Part shown: piece after piece, positions 16,818 through 25,951 of the stretch
Numbering within the stretch: the first letter of the stretch is position 1
Layout of the letters: each line of letters begins with the position of its first letter
Source: Viridilinea sp964592425
GTDB lineage: Bacteria > Chloroflexota > Chloroflexia > Chloroflexales > Chloroflexaceae
Length of the DNA: 64,000 nt
Direction of reading: 5' to 3'
NCBI GenBank assembly: GCA_964592425.1
Contig: CAZQCG010000003.1
Coordinates: 62,001-126,000 of the forward strand
Notes under the pieces: generated by a model
What the model was told of the DNA's origin: nothing
The model's database searches: none
What the model saw: only the letters and a program-made list of their open reading frames with translations
Translations under genes and position numbers: made by a program

Positions 16818-18071
16818 ATGGCCGAGGTGAGCCAGATCCTCTGCCCGCGTTGCCACAAGCAGAACCTGCGCCGCGCACGTTTCTGCCAGCACTGTGGCCA
16901 TGATATGGTGCTCAACAACAACGTGCCGAACGACGAACGGCGCTATGTGATCACGCGGGTGATCAAGCAGGGCGGTCAGGGCGCGATCTACGAGGGTCTT
17001 GATGAAACCGGCAAACGCTATGCGATCAAGGAGATGCGCGACACCTTCACCGATCCGCGTGAGCGCGCCGAGGCCATCGCCAGCTTTAACGCCGAAGCCG
17101 AGGTGTTGCAACGCCTCAATCACCCGCGTATTCCGCAGGTCTATAGCCATTTCCGCGACGAGGGCCGGCACTACCTGACGATGGAATTTGTGGCAGGTGA
17201 AGACCTGGACGAGATTATCACTCGCGTAGGGCGGATCGAAGAGCCCCAGGTCTTGATCTGGGCAGCCCAGATCTGTGATGTGCTTGATCATCTGCATAGT
17301 CGTGGGCTGGTCTACCGCGATATGAAGCCCTCGAATGTGATGATCGAACGCGAGAGCGGGGGCGTCAAGCTGATCGATTTTGGCATTACGCACCTCTTTG
17401 AGCCAAGCAAACGTAGCGCCCAGATCGGCACACCGGGCTATGCGCCGCCGGAGCAGTACCAGGGGATTGCCACACCCCAGTCGGACATCTACGCACTCGG
17501 GGCAACCCTGCACCACCTGTTGAGCGGGCGTGACCCGGTGGAGCAACTGCCCTTCAGCTTCCCGCCAGTGCGCAGCCTGGCCCCGCTGGTCTCCCGGCGC
17601 ACGAATGTGGCCCTTGAGCGCGCCCTGCAGAAGGTGCCGCGTGACCGTTTCAACACCGTGCGTGAATTCTGGACAGCGCTCGACCCGGCCCCACTGCTAC
17701 AACCGGCCCAGGTGCGCGTCGCGCCAGCCTCGGGGCGGATGGCCCCGGCAGCAGCCCAGCTAAGCGGTGCCCCACCCAGGCTGAAGGTGAACGCGGCACA
17801 GACAGTGCGATCTGAGATGACCACGCCTACCCCCGCTGCACCTGTTCTGCCAGCCAGAATACATCCCCTACACGGGCTGCTCACAACGGCGGGTGCGCTC
17901 TTCAGTGCGCTGGTGCGCCTACTGGTGACCGTAGCCGTGCTGGCAGTACTTGGTCTCGGACTTTATGTCTACCTGGAGCGCCCGGCATGGGCCGAGCCCT
18001 TTGTGGCCCCCCTGTTTGAAGAGGCACCGGGGGCCTGGGTGGAGCAAGGCTGGGGAGAAGGAACGGCGTAG
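16818..18071 (+). CDS. Membrane-anchored Ser/Thr protein kinase with N-terminal zinc ribbon
   Basis: This 417-residue protein starts at ATG 16818 (GGAG upstream). A zinc ribbon formed by C9, C12, C23 and C26 opens the protein. A Hanks-type kinase domain (about 43-310) follows. The Gly-rich loop is KQGGQGAIYEG, with K71 in AIKEM, catalytic loop VYRDMKPSNV (D168, N173), DFG at D187 and the APPEQY activation segment. Tyr replaces the usual His of HRD. An Ala/Pro-rich linker leads to one membrane helix (LVRLLVTVAVLAVLGLGLYVYL) and a short external tail. It probably phosphorylates cell-envelope or cytoplasmic targets. The next gene, a glycosyltransferase, begins 21 bases later, so the two may be co-expressed. 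Confidence 0.9.
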   Translation: MAEVSQILCPRCHKQNLRRARFCQHCGHDMVLNNNVPNDERRYVITRVIKQGGQGAIYEGLDETGKRYAIKEMRDTFTDPRERAEAIASFNAEAEVLQRLNHPRIPQVYSHFRDEGRHYLTMEFVAGEDLDEIITRVGRIEEPQVLIWAAQICDVLDHLHSRGLVYRDMKPSNVMIERESGGVKLIDFGITHLFEPSKRSAQIGTPGYAPPEQYQGIATPQSDIYALGATLHHLLSGRDPVEQLPFSFPPVRSLAPLVSRRTNVALERALQKVPRDRFNTVREFWTALDPAPLLQPAQVRVAPASGRMAPAAAQLSGAPPRLKVNAAQTVRSEMTTPTPAAPVLPARIHPLHGLLTTAGALFSALVRLLVTVAVLAVLGLGLYVYLERPAWAEPFVAPLFEEAPGAWVEQGWGEGTA

Positions 18072-18092
18072 CGGGAGGGAGGGCCAGTCGGC

Positions 18093-20099
18093 ATGAGGGG
18101 TGAGGCAATCGCAGCCGGGCTGGTGGTGGGCGGCATCGGGCTGGCGCTAGGGGCCCAGCTGGCAGTGGCGCAGGGGGCCACCATGGCCGGTGGGCTGGGC
18201 CTGCTGGCGGCAGCCGGGCTAACGGCGGCGGGAGCGCGGGCCCCACAATTGGCAGCGGCGCTGCCGGGCGCATCAATGCGCCTACTTGGAGGGCAAACAC
18301 GCCTGGTACTCAGCCTTGGGGCGCTGCTGGCGGGCGGCTCGGCCTTTGCGCTGAGCACGGGCAACCGTTATACACTGCCGGCGGTGCTGCTGTGGCTGGT
18401 GGCGGTGTTCGGCTTCCTGCTGGTGAATATGGACTACCGGCGGGTTGCGCCGGGCAGCCCCCTGCGTGCGCAAGGGCTGCGTGCGTGCCTGCGTACCTGG
18501 CTGACCCGTGAGCGCGTGGTGGTGCTGGTGCTGCTGCTGGGGGTGCTGGCCCTGGGGGCGGCCTTTCGTTTTGTGGCCCTGGCCGACAACCCGCGTGATA
18601 TGAATAGCGACCAGGCCGAGAAGTTGCTCGATGTCGGTGATGTGCTGGCGGGCCAGCCCTATATCTTTTTCGAGCGTAATACGGGGCGTGAGCCGTGGCA
18701 ATTTTACTGGACGGTAGGCTTGATCCGGATCTTCGGGCTACAACCCGATTTTCTGGCCCTGAAGCTTGGCACTTCGCTCATTAGCTGGCTGATGCTACCA
18801 GCCGTCTTTCTCCTGGGACGCGAGGTATTCGGTACCCGCGCAGCCTTGCTGGCGACCCTCTTTGCGGCAGTGGCAAGCTGGGGGGTCATTCCAGGGCGCT
18901 TTGGGCTACGCTACCCGCTGGCCCCCTGTGCGACGGCCTGGACACTCTTTTTCCTGGTCCGTGGCTTGCGCCGCGACAGCCGAAACAGCCTGCTGCTCGC
19001 CGGGCTCTGGATGGGTATCGGCCTGCAGGGCTACACGGCCTACCGTTTTATGCTGGTCGTCGTACCGTTACTGGGCCTGATCTGGCTCGGCTGGCTGCTG
19101 CTTAAACGAGAGTACGCGGCAGCACGACGCGTGGTGGTGGGCGGGTTACTGGCGGCCGTGCTGACCCTACTCTGCCTGGCACCGCTGCTGCGTTATGGCT
19201 TCGAGCGACCCGATCAACTCTTTTACCGCGCAACAACCCGCCTGACCAGCCAGGAACGCCCGATTGAGGGTGATCCAGGACAGATCCTGCTCGACAATAT
19301 CTGCAATGTGTTGCTGATGTTCAACTACACCCGTGACGAGGTCTGGGTGGTCAACATACCCGAACAGCCAGCGATGGACGTGGTATTGGCCGGGTTGCTG
19401 GTGGTTGGAGCGGCAGGCTGTCTGGGACTAAGTTGGCGTACACGCAATCCCTGGCCGGCATTGACCCTGCTGGCGGGTGGCTTGATGCTGATGCCCTCGG
19501 CGTTGAGCATTGCCTTTCCGCGTGAAAATCCGAGCATTGTGCGCACCGGCGGGGCGCTACCGATCCTGATGATCGTCTGTGCGGCAGCCCCAGGCATACT
19601 GCTCGCCCTGCTGCATGAAGCGGCACGGGATGGCAAAGCCTGGCAACAGCAACTGGTCGGCGGGGCAACGGGTGGGGTGGTAGCACTGGGGCTACTGGTC
19701 GCTGTGATCAATTGGCAGCGTGTTTTTGTAGACTATCCGGCCCAATACTGCCCACGAGCACAGAATGCCTCAGACATTGCTGCCGAACTGCTGGTCTGGG
19801 AACAGACTGGCGGTGAGCGTTCGGCGGCCTGGCTGGTGGGCTATCCACACTGGGTTGACGCCCGAGCGGTAGGAATCTGGATCGGCGAGATCAACTTCCC
19901 GAATGTGGTGATGGGGGCAGAAGAGGTTGCAAGGGTCGATCTGGGCGGGCGGCCAGGCTGGTTCGTGCTCAACCGTGAGGATCTGCCGGTGCTGCAGGCC
20001 CTCTTTGAGCGCTACCCTGATGGGCATGAGCGGCTGGTTGAGGGTTCGCAGTGTGCAGGACGAGCCTTCGTGGTCTTTGAGACACAACCTCAGCGCTAG
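18093..20099 (+). CDS. Polytopic GT-C type glycosyltransferase (GT39/ArnT-like)
   Basis: This 668-residue integral membrane protein has more than ten hydrophobic helices. The first extramembrane loop contains DNPRDMNSDQAEKL, the kind of acidic motif expected in GT-C enzymes that use polyprenyl-phosphate sugars. The segment FFERNTGREPWQFYWTVGL resembles the ArnT/PMT family loop. A soluble C-terminal part (about 560-668) follows the last helix. Such enzymes transfer a sugar from a lipid carrier to glycans, lipids or proteins on the outer face of the membrane. The exact donor and acceptor are not inferable. Its stop overlaps the end of the convergent maturation protease gene by four bases. Confidence 0.8.
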   Translation: MRGEAIAAGLVVGGIGLALGAQLAVAQGATMAGGLGLLAAAGLTAAGARAPQLAAALPGASMRLLGGQTRLVLSLGALLAGGSAFALSTGNRYTLPAVLLWLVAVFGFLLVNMDYRRVAPGSPLRAQGLRACLRTWLTRERVVVLVLLLGVLALGAAFRFVALADNPRDMNSDQAEKLLDVGDVLAGQPYIFFERNTGREPWQFYWTVGLIRIFGLQPDFLALKLGTSLISWLMLPAVFLLGREVFGTRAALLATLFAAVASWGVIPGRFGLRYPLAPCATAWTLFFLVRGLRRDSRNSLLLAGLWMGIGLQGYTAYRFMLVVVPLLGLIWLGWLLLKREYAAARRVVVGGLLAAVLTLLCLAPLLRYGFERPDQLFYRATTRLTSQERPIEGDPGQILLDNICNVLLMFNYTRDEVWVVNIPEQPAMDVVLAGLLVVGAAGCLGLSWRTRNPWPALTLLAGGLMLMPSALSIAFPRENPSIVRTGGALPILMIVCAAAPGILLALLHEAARDGKAWQQQLVGGATGGVVALGLLVAVINWQRVFVDYPAQYCPRAQNASDIAAELLVWEQTGGERSAAWLVGYPHWVDARAVGIWIGEINFPNVVMGAEEVARVDLGGRPGWFVLNREDLPVLQALFERYPDGHERLVEGSQCAGRAFVVFETQPQR

Positions 20100-20611
20100 C
20101 CATTCCAGTCACATATACTCAGCAGCCCCCAGCCGGTGAGGATGCTGCGTACGCGGGCCAGGACAACCGGCAGGATCGCAGCTACCACCGGGCTGAGCTC
20201 AAGTCCCAGACTGAGATCGGCGGGCTGCACGCCGATCAGGTGCAGGCGGCGCGGCAAACGTCCACGCAAACTGGCCAGGCCCAGCACCTCCTGGAAACCG
20301 ACCTGGTGCTGCGAAAGCTTGAGCCCGGCGTAGAGTGGGATGGCCTCACGGCTCAACTCGATCAGCGTGCCCGGCGGGCGCTGCGCATCGGCCGCGTCGA
20401 GTACCAGCAGATCCTCACAGGCTTCGACCAGGCCCAGCAGGCTCAGGCCAAGGGTTCCCCCGTCCAGCGTCTCGACCCCTGCCCCTGGGCCGAGTTGCTG
20501 TTCAAGCGCGCGTACCGCGTGAACCCCCAGCCCCTCGTCACGGTTGAGCAGGTTGCCGAGGCCAAGCACGACGCTACGTGTTGGTATATTTGTATTATTA
20601 TGTAAAGTCAT
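20096..20611 (-). CDS. Hydrogenase maturation protease (HyaD/HycI family)
   Basis: This 171-residue endopeptidase begins MTLHNNTNIPTRSVVLGLGN at the ATG 20611. AGGAG lies seven bases upstream; the frame extends 30 bases further. Family motifs are GLGNLLNRDEGLGVHAVRAL near the N-terminus, with the metal-binding Asp/Glu in NRDEG, and LLVLDAADAQRPPGTL in the middle. SQHQVGFQEVLGLA contains the conserved histidine. These proteases cut the C-terminal peptide from [NiFe]-hydrogenase large subunits after nickel insertion. No hydrogenase gene lies in the window, so the substrate is encoded elsewhere. The family also contains non-hydrogenase relatives. Confidence 0.85.
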   Translation of the reverse strand: MTLHNNTNIPTRSVVLGLGNLLNRDEGLGVHAVRALEQQLGPGAGVETLDGGTLGLSLLGLVEACEDLLVLDAADAQRPPGTLIELSREAIPLYAGLKLSQHQVGFQEVLGLASLRGRLPRRLHLIGVQPADLSLGLELSPVVAAILPVVLARVRSILTGWGLLSICDWNG

Positions 20612-20667
20612 GTAAGCTCCTGATCCAACTTTTGCTTGCATTTTTTTGGAAGCACGCGCTGCTGGCC

Positions 20668-20741
20668 CACATGCGGGCGAGACGCCCGCGCACCCAGGAG
20701 GCTGTCCACATGCGGGCGAGACGCCCGCGCACCCAGGAGGC
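20668..20741. repeat. Two identical 35-bp hairpin-containing repeats
   Basis: Copies at 20668-20702 and 20707-20741 are identical over 35 bases (39-bp period). Each contains the palindrome GCGGGCG-AGA-CGCCCGC. They lie in the 174-base gap between the CBS-domain and maturation protease genes. Only four bases separate them, so this is not a CRISPR array. Confidence 0.85.
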
Positions 20742-20785
20742 CGAAGAGGTACAGCATCTTTGCGGCTTTGCGGCTTTGCGTGAGC

Positions 20786-22069
20786 TTATGTGTGGGCCAG
20801 GGCGCTGAGCACCGTCGCCCGCCCGATCATACCAAGCAGGTGGCCGTCGCTATCGACCACTGGCAGACGTTTGACGGCATGGGTCATCATCAGCGCAATC
20901 GCCGCTGCGGTAGACGTAGCAGGGGTAACGGTAATCACCGGGCTGCTCATCAGATCCGCGGCGGTGTGGTCACGAGTGTCGAGTTCCAGTCCTTCAGGGC
21001 GCGCCCCACCCCCACCGAGCCAGCCCGCCAGACGCTGGAGCGCCCCTGGCTGCACACGACGTCCGGCCCGGCGTAACACGTCACCATCGGTGATGATACC
21101 GACGACCTGCCCGGCCCCGTCCAACACGAGCACCCGCCGGCGCTCACTGGCACTGAGCTGCTCAAGCACCTCGGCCAGGGGCGTCTCAGGGCGCACTGTC
21201 GGCACGCTGCTCAGGGCCAGGCCGCCGACGCTGGTTGGGCTACCCAGCGCGGGCGGCAAGGGCTGCTCAGGCTGCTCACGCACATGCTCGGCGACCGTGC
21301 ACAGCAGGTCGTAGCGGCTGACCATGCCCACCAGGCGGCCCGCAGCATCAATCACCGGCAGGCGCTTCAGGTCATGGTCGACCATCAAGGCTGCGGCCTG
21401 CGCGAGGGGGGTATCGGCGGTCAAGGTCAGCGGATCGACGGTCATCAGGTCAGCGGCATGGCGTGGCTGCTCGGCCAGGGCTGCCAGGCGCTCGTTGCGC
21501 TCGCCGGGTGGCAACAGGCGCTTGAGCCGGATAGGCAGAGTAGTTGCACCACGGTTGAGCAAGTCGCCATCAGTGATCATACCAACCACCCGCCCATCTG
21601 CACTGATCACCGGCAGGGCCTTGAGCGCCCGGTCGATCAGCAACGCGACAATCGCATCGACCGGGGTATCGGGCTGCACACTGGCCACGTTCCGGCTCAT
21701 CACCTCAGCCACGGTGAGCTGGCGCGGGAAGGGGCCGCCTCTACGCCGGCTGATACTGATCACCTCGACCGGCGAGAGGACGATCAGGCCCTCACTGACT
21801 AATTCACGCACCGCTGGCAAGACCAGGGCGATGCGCTCGGCGTGATCGACACAGGTGATTACCAGCGGCAGATGGCTGAGCAGATCGACCGCCATATCGC
21901 TATGGATGACACCGTGGGTGCCGTAGCCACCAATGCCACGCAAGATCGTCGCACCGGGGCAACCGGCGTCACGCAGCGTCTCAAGAATGCGCAGGGCCAC
22001 CGAACGCCCATGGTGACTATCGCCTTCGTCAATGTAGATCCAGAGTTGCTGGCTGTTACTATTGGTCAT
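20786..22069 (-). CDS. DUF190 and four-CBS-domain protein, fluoride-associated
   Basis: This 427-residue protein starts at ATG 22069 after AGGAG. An N-terminal DUF190 domain (about 8-105) contains GRSVALRILETLRDAGCPGA and GIGGYGTHGVIHSD. Four CBS domains in two pairs follow, recognisable by VAEVMSRNVASVQPDTPV, AADLMTVDPLTLTADTPL and similar repeats. DUF190 proteins are often encoded beside the fluoride channel CrcB, as here. CBS pairs usually bind adenosine nucleotides and could gate activity by energy state. The gene lies 32 bases after crcB on the same strand. DUF190 fused to four CBS domains is less common than DUF190 alone. Confidence 0.85.
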   Translation of the reverse strand: MTNSNSQQLWIYIDEGDSHHGRSVALRILETLRDAGCPGATILRGIGGYGTHGVIHSDMAVDLLSHLPLVITCVDHAERIALVLPAVRELVSEGLIVLSPVEVISISRRRGGPFPRQLTVAEVMSRNVASVQPDTPVDAIVALLIDRALKALPVISADGRVVGMITDGDLLNRGATTLPIRLKRLLPPGERNERLAALAEQPRHAADLMTVDPLTLTADTPLAQAAALMVDHDLKRLPVIDAAGRLVGMVSRYDLLCTVAEHVREQPEQPLPPALGSPTSVGGLALSSVPTVRPETPLAEVLEQLSASERRRVLVLDGAGQVVGIITDGDVLRRAGRRVQPGALQRLAGWLGGGGARPEGLELDTRDHTAADLMSSPVITVTPATSTAAAIALMMTHAVKRLPVVDSDGHLLGMIGRATVLSALAHT

Positions 22070-22101
22070 GGATTGCTCCTCACACAACGTGCAAACACGC
22101 C

Positions 22102-22482
22102 TCAGCCAACGATTATCCGCACCAGCCACACGCCGAGGGCGACAGCCAGCAGGCCACCCAGCACGCTGGCGACAAGGTAGAGCCCAAGGCCAAGCCAGTC
22201 GCCGCTGCTGAGCAGGCTAAAGCTCTCATAGCCAAAAGTCGAGAAGGTCGTGAAGCCGCCGAGCAAGCCAGTCACCAGCAGCAGCCGCAAGGGTTCGCTG
22301 AGCGGCAGGCGCAGTGACGAGAAGGTCAGCAGGACACCGATCAGCAGGCAGCCGAGCAGGTTGATCAGCAGCGTGCCATAGGGCCAACTGGTGCCGAAAC
22401 GTTGGGCCGCCCAGAGCGCCAGCCCATAACGCAGGTTGGCCCCGACCGCCGCACCGACGGCCACCGCCAGCAGATTATTCAT
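22102..22482 (-). CDS. crcB: Fluoride ion channel CrcB/Fluc
   Basis: This 126-residue, four-helix membrane protein begins MNNLLAVAVGAAVGANLRYG. It has the signature GTLLINLLGCLLIGVL and GLLGGFTTFSTFGYES motifs. In Fluc channels these contribute the asparagine, the Thr/Phe box and the sodium site of the dual-topology pore. It protects cells by exporting fluoride. The ATG at 22482 overlaps the stop of the upstream HD-GYP gene by eight bases, so translation is probably coupled. No fluoride riboswitch can lie directly in front of it because coding sequence occupies that space. Confidence 0.94.
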   Translation of the reverse strand: MNNLLAVAVGAAVGANLRYGLALWAAQRFGTSWPYGTLLINLLGCLLIGVLLTFSSLRLPLSEPLRLLLVTGLLGGFTTFSTFGYESFSLLSSGDWLGLGLYLVASVLGGLLAVALGVWLVRIIVG

Positions 22483-25400
22483 CAAGCACCTGGAAGAAGA
22501 GCTCAACGGCACGCGGGTCAAAATGGTGCCCGGCCTGCTCACGCAGATAGCGGCGCACCTCGGCATCGGGCCAACCATTGCGGTAGGGCCGATCGGAGCG
22601 CAGGGCATCCCAGACATCAACCACGGCGAAGAGCCGGGCGGCCAGTGGGATAGCCTCACCGCGCAGACCCCGCGGATAGCCGCTGCCGTCCCACTGCTCA
22701 TGGTGGCAGAAAGGAATCTCGAGGGCCTGGCGTAGGTAGCTAATCGGGGCCAGTAACTCGTAGGCATAGGTCGGGTGGAGGCGCATAATCACCCACTCGT
22801 CGTCGGTCAGCGGGCCAGGCTTGAGCAAGACCGCGTCAGGGATGCCCATCTTACCGATATCGTGCAACAAGGCCCCACGACGAACATGCACCAGATCTTC
22901 GTCGCTTATGCCAGCGGCGCGGCCCAACTGCACACTCAGCTCGGTAACTCGCTGGGTATGGCCCTCCGTCTCGTGGTCACGCAGATCAAGCGCCCGCGAC
23001 CAGCCCTCAATTGTCGCATCATAGGCCAGGGTGATCTCGAGGTTCGCCCGTTGTAAGTTCTCAAAGAGTTGAATATTGTCAATCGCAATCGCCGCCTGGC
23101 CAGCGAGCGTACTAAGAAACTCCACCCACTCGGCTTCAGCCCGCAAGGGGTGGCGCAAAAAGACTTCGAGCACCCCTTTAAGCTGACCCTTGGCCATAAA
23201 GGGCACCGCAACCTGGCTCACAAAGCCCTCACGGCGATAAAGATCAGTGCGTGAGGGATCACTCAGGCCAGCGGCTTCGGTTGACTGGACGATCTGTTGT
23301 TCGAGCGCGGCCCGCCCGGTCAAGCCTTCGCCGATCCGCACCTGCGAGCGCTCGTAGAGCTGAGTACGGAAACCACGCCCCACGGCCGGATCGAGGGTCA
23401 GAATAAGCGGATTAAAGAGCAGGACGCCGGCCGCATCAACACCAAGCAGAGCGATCAGCTGATCAAGCAGCACCTCAAGCGTGATCCGGGCATCAAAGCT
23501 GGTCGAGATCGCCCGGTCAATCGTCTGCAGGGCCTGCAGCTGATCAAGGCGCTGGCGCAAGGCTTCATCGGCTCGTTTCCGCTCGGTGATATCACGCACG
23601 ATCGCCAGCAAGAGGGTACGCCCACTCACCTCAACCCGGCTCATACTGATCTCGGCATCGAAGAGAGTGCCATCCAGCCGCCGATGCCGCCACTCAAAAA
23701 ACTGAGCCGTACCGGCCAGGCTTGCCGCGATACGCTCATTGGAAGCCAGCTGTGAGTCGCTTCCATCAGGTTGCAGCGGTGGGGAAAGGGTCCCGTGAGG
23801 CCGCTGGCCGATCACCTGGTCACGGGTAGCACTAAAGAGTTTGAGCGCGGGCTGGTTGCAATTGACAAAGCAGCCGGTGACACTATCAATGATCAGAATC
23901 GCGTCACGGGCCGCCTCAAACAGGGCCCTGTAGCGCTGCTCCGACTCGCGCAGGGCCTGCTCGGTCTGCTTACGCCCGCTGATATCGCGCACAATGCTCA
24001 ACAGCAACTGGCGGCCTTCGATCTCTGCGCCATGCGAACTGATCTCTACCGGGAAGCTATGGCCATCCTGATGGCGGTGGACCGTCTCAAAGCAAATGCC
24101 GTGGGTGGCAGCCCGGGCCAACTGGCCGGGGATACGGGCCGTATCGTTAGGCAAACGCAGATCAGCTACGGTCATCGTGCAAAACTGCTCGATACTGTAG
24201 CCATAGAGTAGCTGCGCCGCCAGATTTGCATCAAGAATACGCCCATCGGCAGGATGAATGAAGAACATCGCATCGTTGGCATGATTGGAGAGCAGTTGGT
24301 AACGACGCAGGGTCTTCTCCGCCTGCTTGCGCTCGGCAACCTCCCAGGCCAATTCGGCATAGTAGGTCACCAACTCGACATCACGGTCAGTGTAGTCACT
24401 CGGCTTATTGGCAACCCCCAGAATGGCGACGATCAGGTCGTCACGCATGATCGGTACAACCAGCTCGCGGATGACCAGCGCGTGGCCTTCCGGCAAGCCC
24501 TTGCGTTGTGGAAGAGAAGCATAGTCGTTATGAATAATCGGGCGCCGCGCATGCACACAATCCGCCCAGACCCCCGCCTGGCTGATCGGGCAGTGCAGAT
24601 CTTCCCCCACCGCCGTACAGAACTCGCGCAGGGTACGGGTTGACCAGGCCTGCAGGGAGAGGTTTTGCTGATCACGATCAACAAAATGATAGAAGCCGAT
24701 GGGGCTATTGATCAGATCACCGATCTGATCAAGCATCTTCTGCAACACCTCAGCCAGGGTATGGTTATTGACGAACTCCATCAGCTCAAGGCGCTTATGC
24801 ACCAGATCCTCGGCCTGACGGCGCTCGCTAATATCCTGTTTGATCGCGATGAAGTGGCTGATCGTCCCACCGGCATCACGCACGGGCGTAATTGTCTGCT
24901 CTTCGGCGTAGAGGCTGCCATGCTTGTCTCGGTTGAGTAGCTCGCCGTGCCAGATCTTGCCAGCAACAATCGTTGACCAGAGCTCGGCAAAGAAGGTCGG
25001 GCTATGGGCTCCGGAGTCGAGCAACTCACCGGGTTTCCGCCCCAGGGCCTCGGCGGCACTATAGCCGGTGAGCGTGCAGAAGGCCCGGTTGACCCACTCG
25101 ATCTTGCCCTGACGGTCGGTGATCAGGATACCGTTCGCTGCTGCATCAAGGGCGGCGCTCTGCAAACGCATCGTCGCTTCAGCCTGACGGCGGGCGGTAA
25201 TGTCGTGGTTGACCGCCACCATACCGCTCGGCTGACCAGCCTCATCACGCAGGAGAGTAACTGAGGAGAGCAGATGCAGCGTGGTGCCATCGCGCCGCTG
25301 CTGGATCACCTCACCGCGCCAGAAGCCATCTTGTAGAAACTGGTGCCGCGCCTGCTCAAAGCACTCGCCGGGATAGAGCGAGGGCACAATCTCAGCAACC

Positions 25401-25951
25401 TTATGACCAATCGCCTCATCGGCTCGCCAGCCGTAGAGCATTTCGGCACCACGGTTCCAGCTACGGATATGAAAGCTGAGATCACTCGAGACGATCGCAT
25501 CGGTGACCTGTTCCAGCAGGCTGGCCAGGTGATTGCTCTGGGCCTGGGCCGCCTGTCGTTCACGTAGGAGGCGCTGTCGTTCAAGCACTGCCTCAATGAT
25601 CAGTGGCAGGCGGCGCATATGCTGCAAATGCTTGATCACATAATCATCGGCACCGCGTTTCATCGCCTCAACCGCAATCTCCTCCGAGCCAGAGCTGGTG
25701 ACGATCACAACCGGCAGGCTTGCATCGACGGCGTGAATGGCGTCGATCACGCACAGCCCTTCAAGGCCGGGCAGGTTGAGGTTGCTCAGGGCCACATCAA
25801 AGCCACCGGCAACTAAACTGGCCTCAAGCTCAGCCTGTGAAACAACCAGCGTCACCGTAAAGCGACCCTGTTCTTCACCAAGCACCGCAAAAACCAGTTC
25901 ACGATCAGCCAGATCGTCGTCGAGATAGAGGACGCGGATAGGCTTGCCCAT
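22475..25951 (-). CDS. Multi-domain PAS/GAF sensor with degenerate receiver and HD-GYP phosphodiesterase
   Basis: This 1158-residue signalling protein ends in an HD-GYP domain. Its motifs are EGHTQRV, HDIGK and HHEQWDGSGYPRGL, which match active c-di-GMP phosphodiesterases. The N-terminus is a receiver-like domain (1-125). Its phosphoacceptor position reads S56-N57-L-N-L-P-G, so Asn replaces the usual Asp and classical phosphorylation is unlikely. Several PAS/PAC units follow (about 140-390), then a GAF domain (400-560), further PAS domains (560-830), a second GAF (860-1000) and HD-GYP (1000-1158). The start at ATG 25951 is preferred over an in-frame TTG 12 bases upstream. It heads the crcB and DUF190-CBS operon, so c-di-GMP signalling is transcriptionally tied to fluoride export. 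Confidence 0.88.
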   Translation of the reverse strand: MGKPIRVLYLDDDLADRELVFAVLGEEQGRFTVTLVVSQAELEASLVAGGFDVALSNLNLPGLEGLCVIDAIHAVDASLPVVIVTSSGSEEIAVEAMKRGADDYVIKHLQHMRRLPLIIEAVLERQRLLRERQAAQAQSNHLASLLEQVTDAIVSSDLSFHIRSWNRGAEMLYGWRADEAIGHKVAEIVPSLYPGECFEQARHQFLQDGFWRGEVIQQRRDGTTLHLLSSVTLLRDEAGQPSGMVAVNHDITARRQAEATMRLQSAALDAAANGILITDRQGKIEWVNRAFCTLTGYSAAEALGRKPGELLDSGAHSPTFFAELWSTIVAGKIWHGELLNRDKHGSLYAEEQTITPVRDAGGTISHFIAIKQDISERRQAEDLVHKRLELMEFVNNHTLAEVLQKMLDQIGDLINSPIGFYHFVDRDQQNLSLQAWSTRTLREFCTAVGEDLHCPISQAGVWADCVHARRPIIHNDYASLPQRKGLPEGHALVIRELVVPIMRDDLIVAILGVANKPSDYTDRDVELVTYYAELAWEVAERKQAEKTLRRYQLLSNHANDAMFFIHPADGRILDANLAAQLLYGYSIEQFCTMTVADLRLPNDTARIPGQLARAATHGICFETVHRHQDGHSFPVEISSHGAEIEGRQLLLSIVRDISGRKQTEQALRESEQRYRALFEAARDAILIIDSVTGCFVNCNQPALKLFSATRDQVIGQRPHGTLSPPLQPDGSDSQLASNERIAASLAGTAQFFEWRHRRLDGTLFDAEISMSRVEVSGRTLLLAIVRDITERKRADEALRQRLDQLQALQTIDRAISTSFDARITLEVLLDQLIALLGVDAAGVLLFNPLILTLDPAVGRGFRTQLYERSQVRIGEGLTGRAALEQQIVQSTEAAGLSDPSRTDLYRREGFVSQVAVPFMAKGQLKGVLEVFLRHPLRAEAEWVEFLSTLAGQAAIAIDNIQLFENLQRANLEITLAYDATIEGWSRALDLRDHETEGHTQRVTELSVQLGRAAGISDEDLVHVRRGALLHDIGKMGIPDAVLLKPGPLTDDEWVIMRLHPTYAYELLAPISYLRQALEIPFCHHEQWDGSGYPRGLRGEAIPLAARLFAVVDVWDALRSDRPYRNGWPDAEVRRYLREQAGHHFDPRAVELFFQVLDE

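Noticed and set aside
20668..20741. Two 35-bp repeats resembling CRISPR repeats
   Set aside because: Only two copies exist and only four bases lie between them, far too short for a spacer.
22483..22520. Fluoride riboswitch in front of crcB
   Set aside because: The space immediately upstream of crcB is the coding end of the HD-GYP gene, and no crcB-motif RNA was recognisable.
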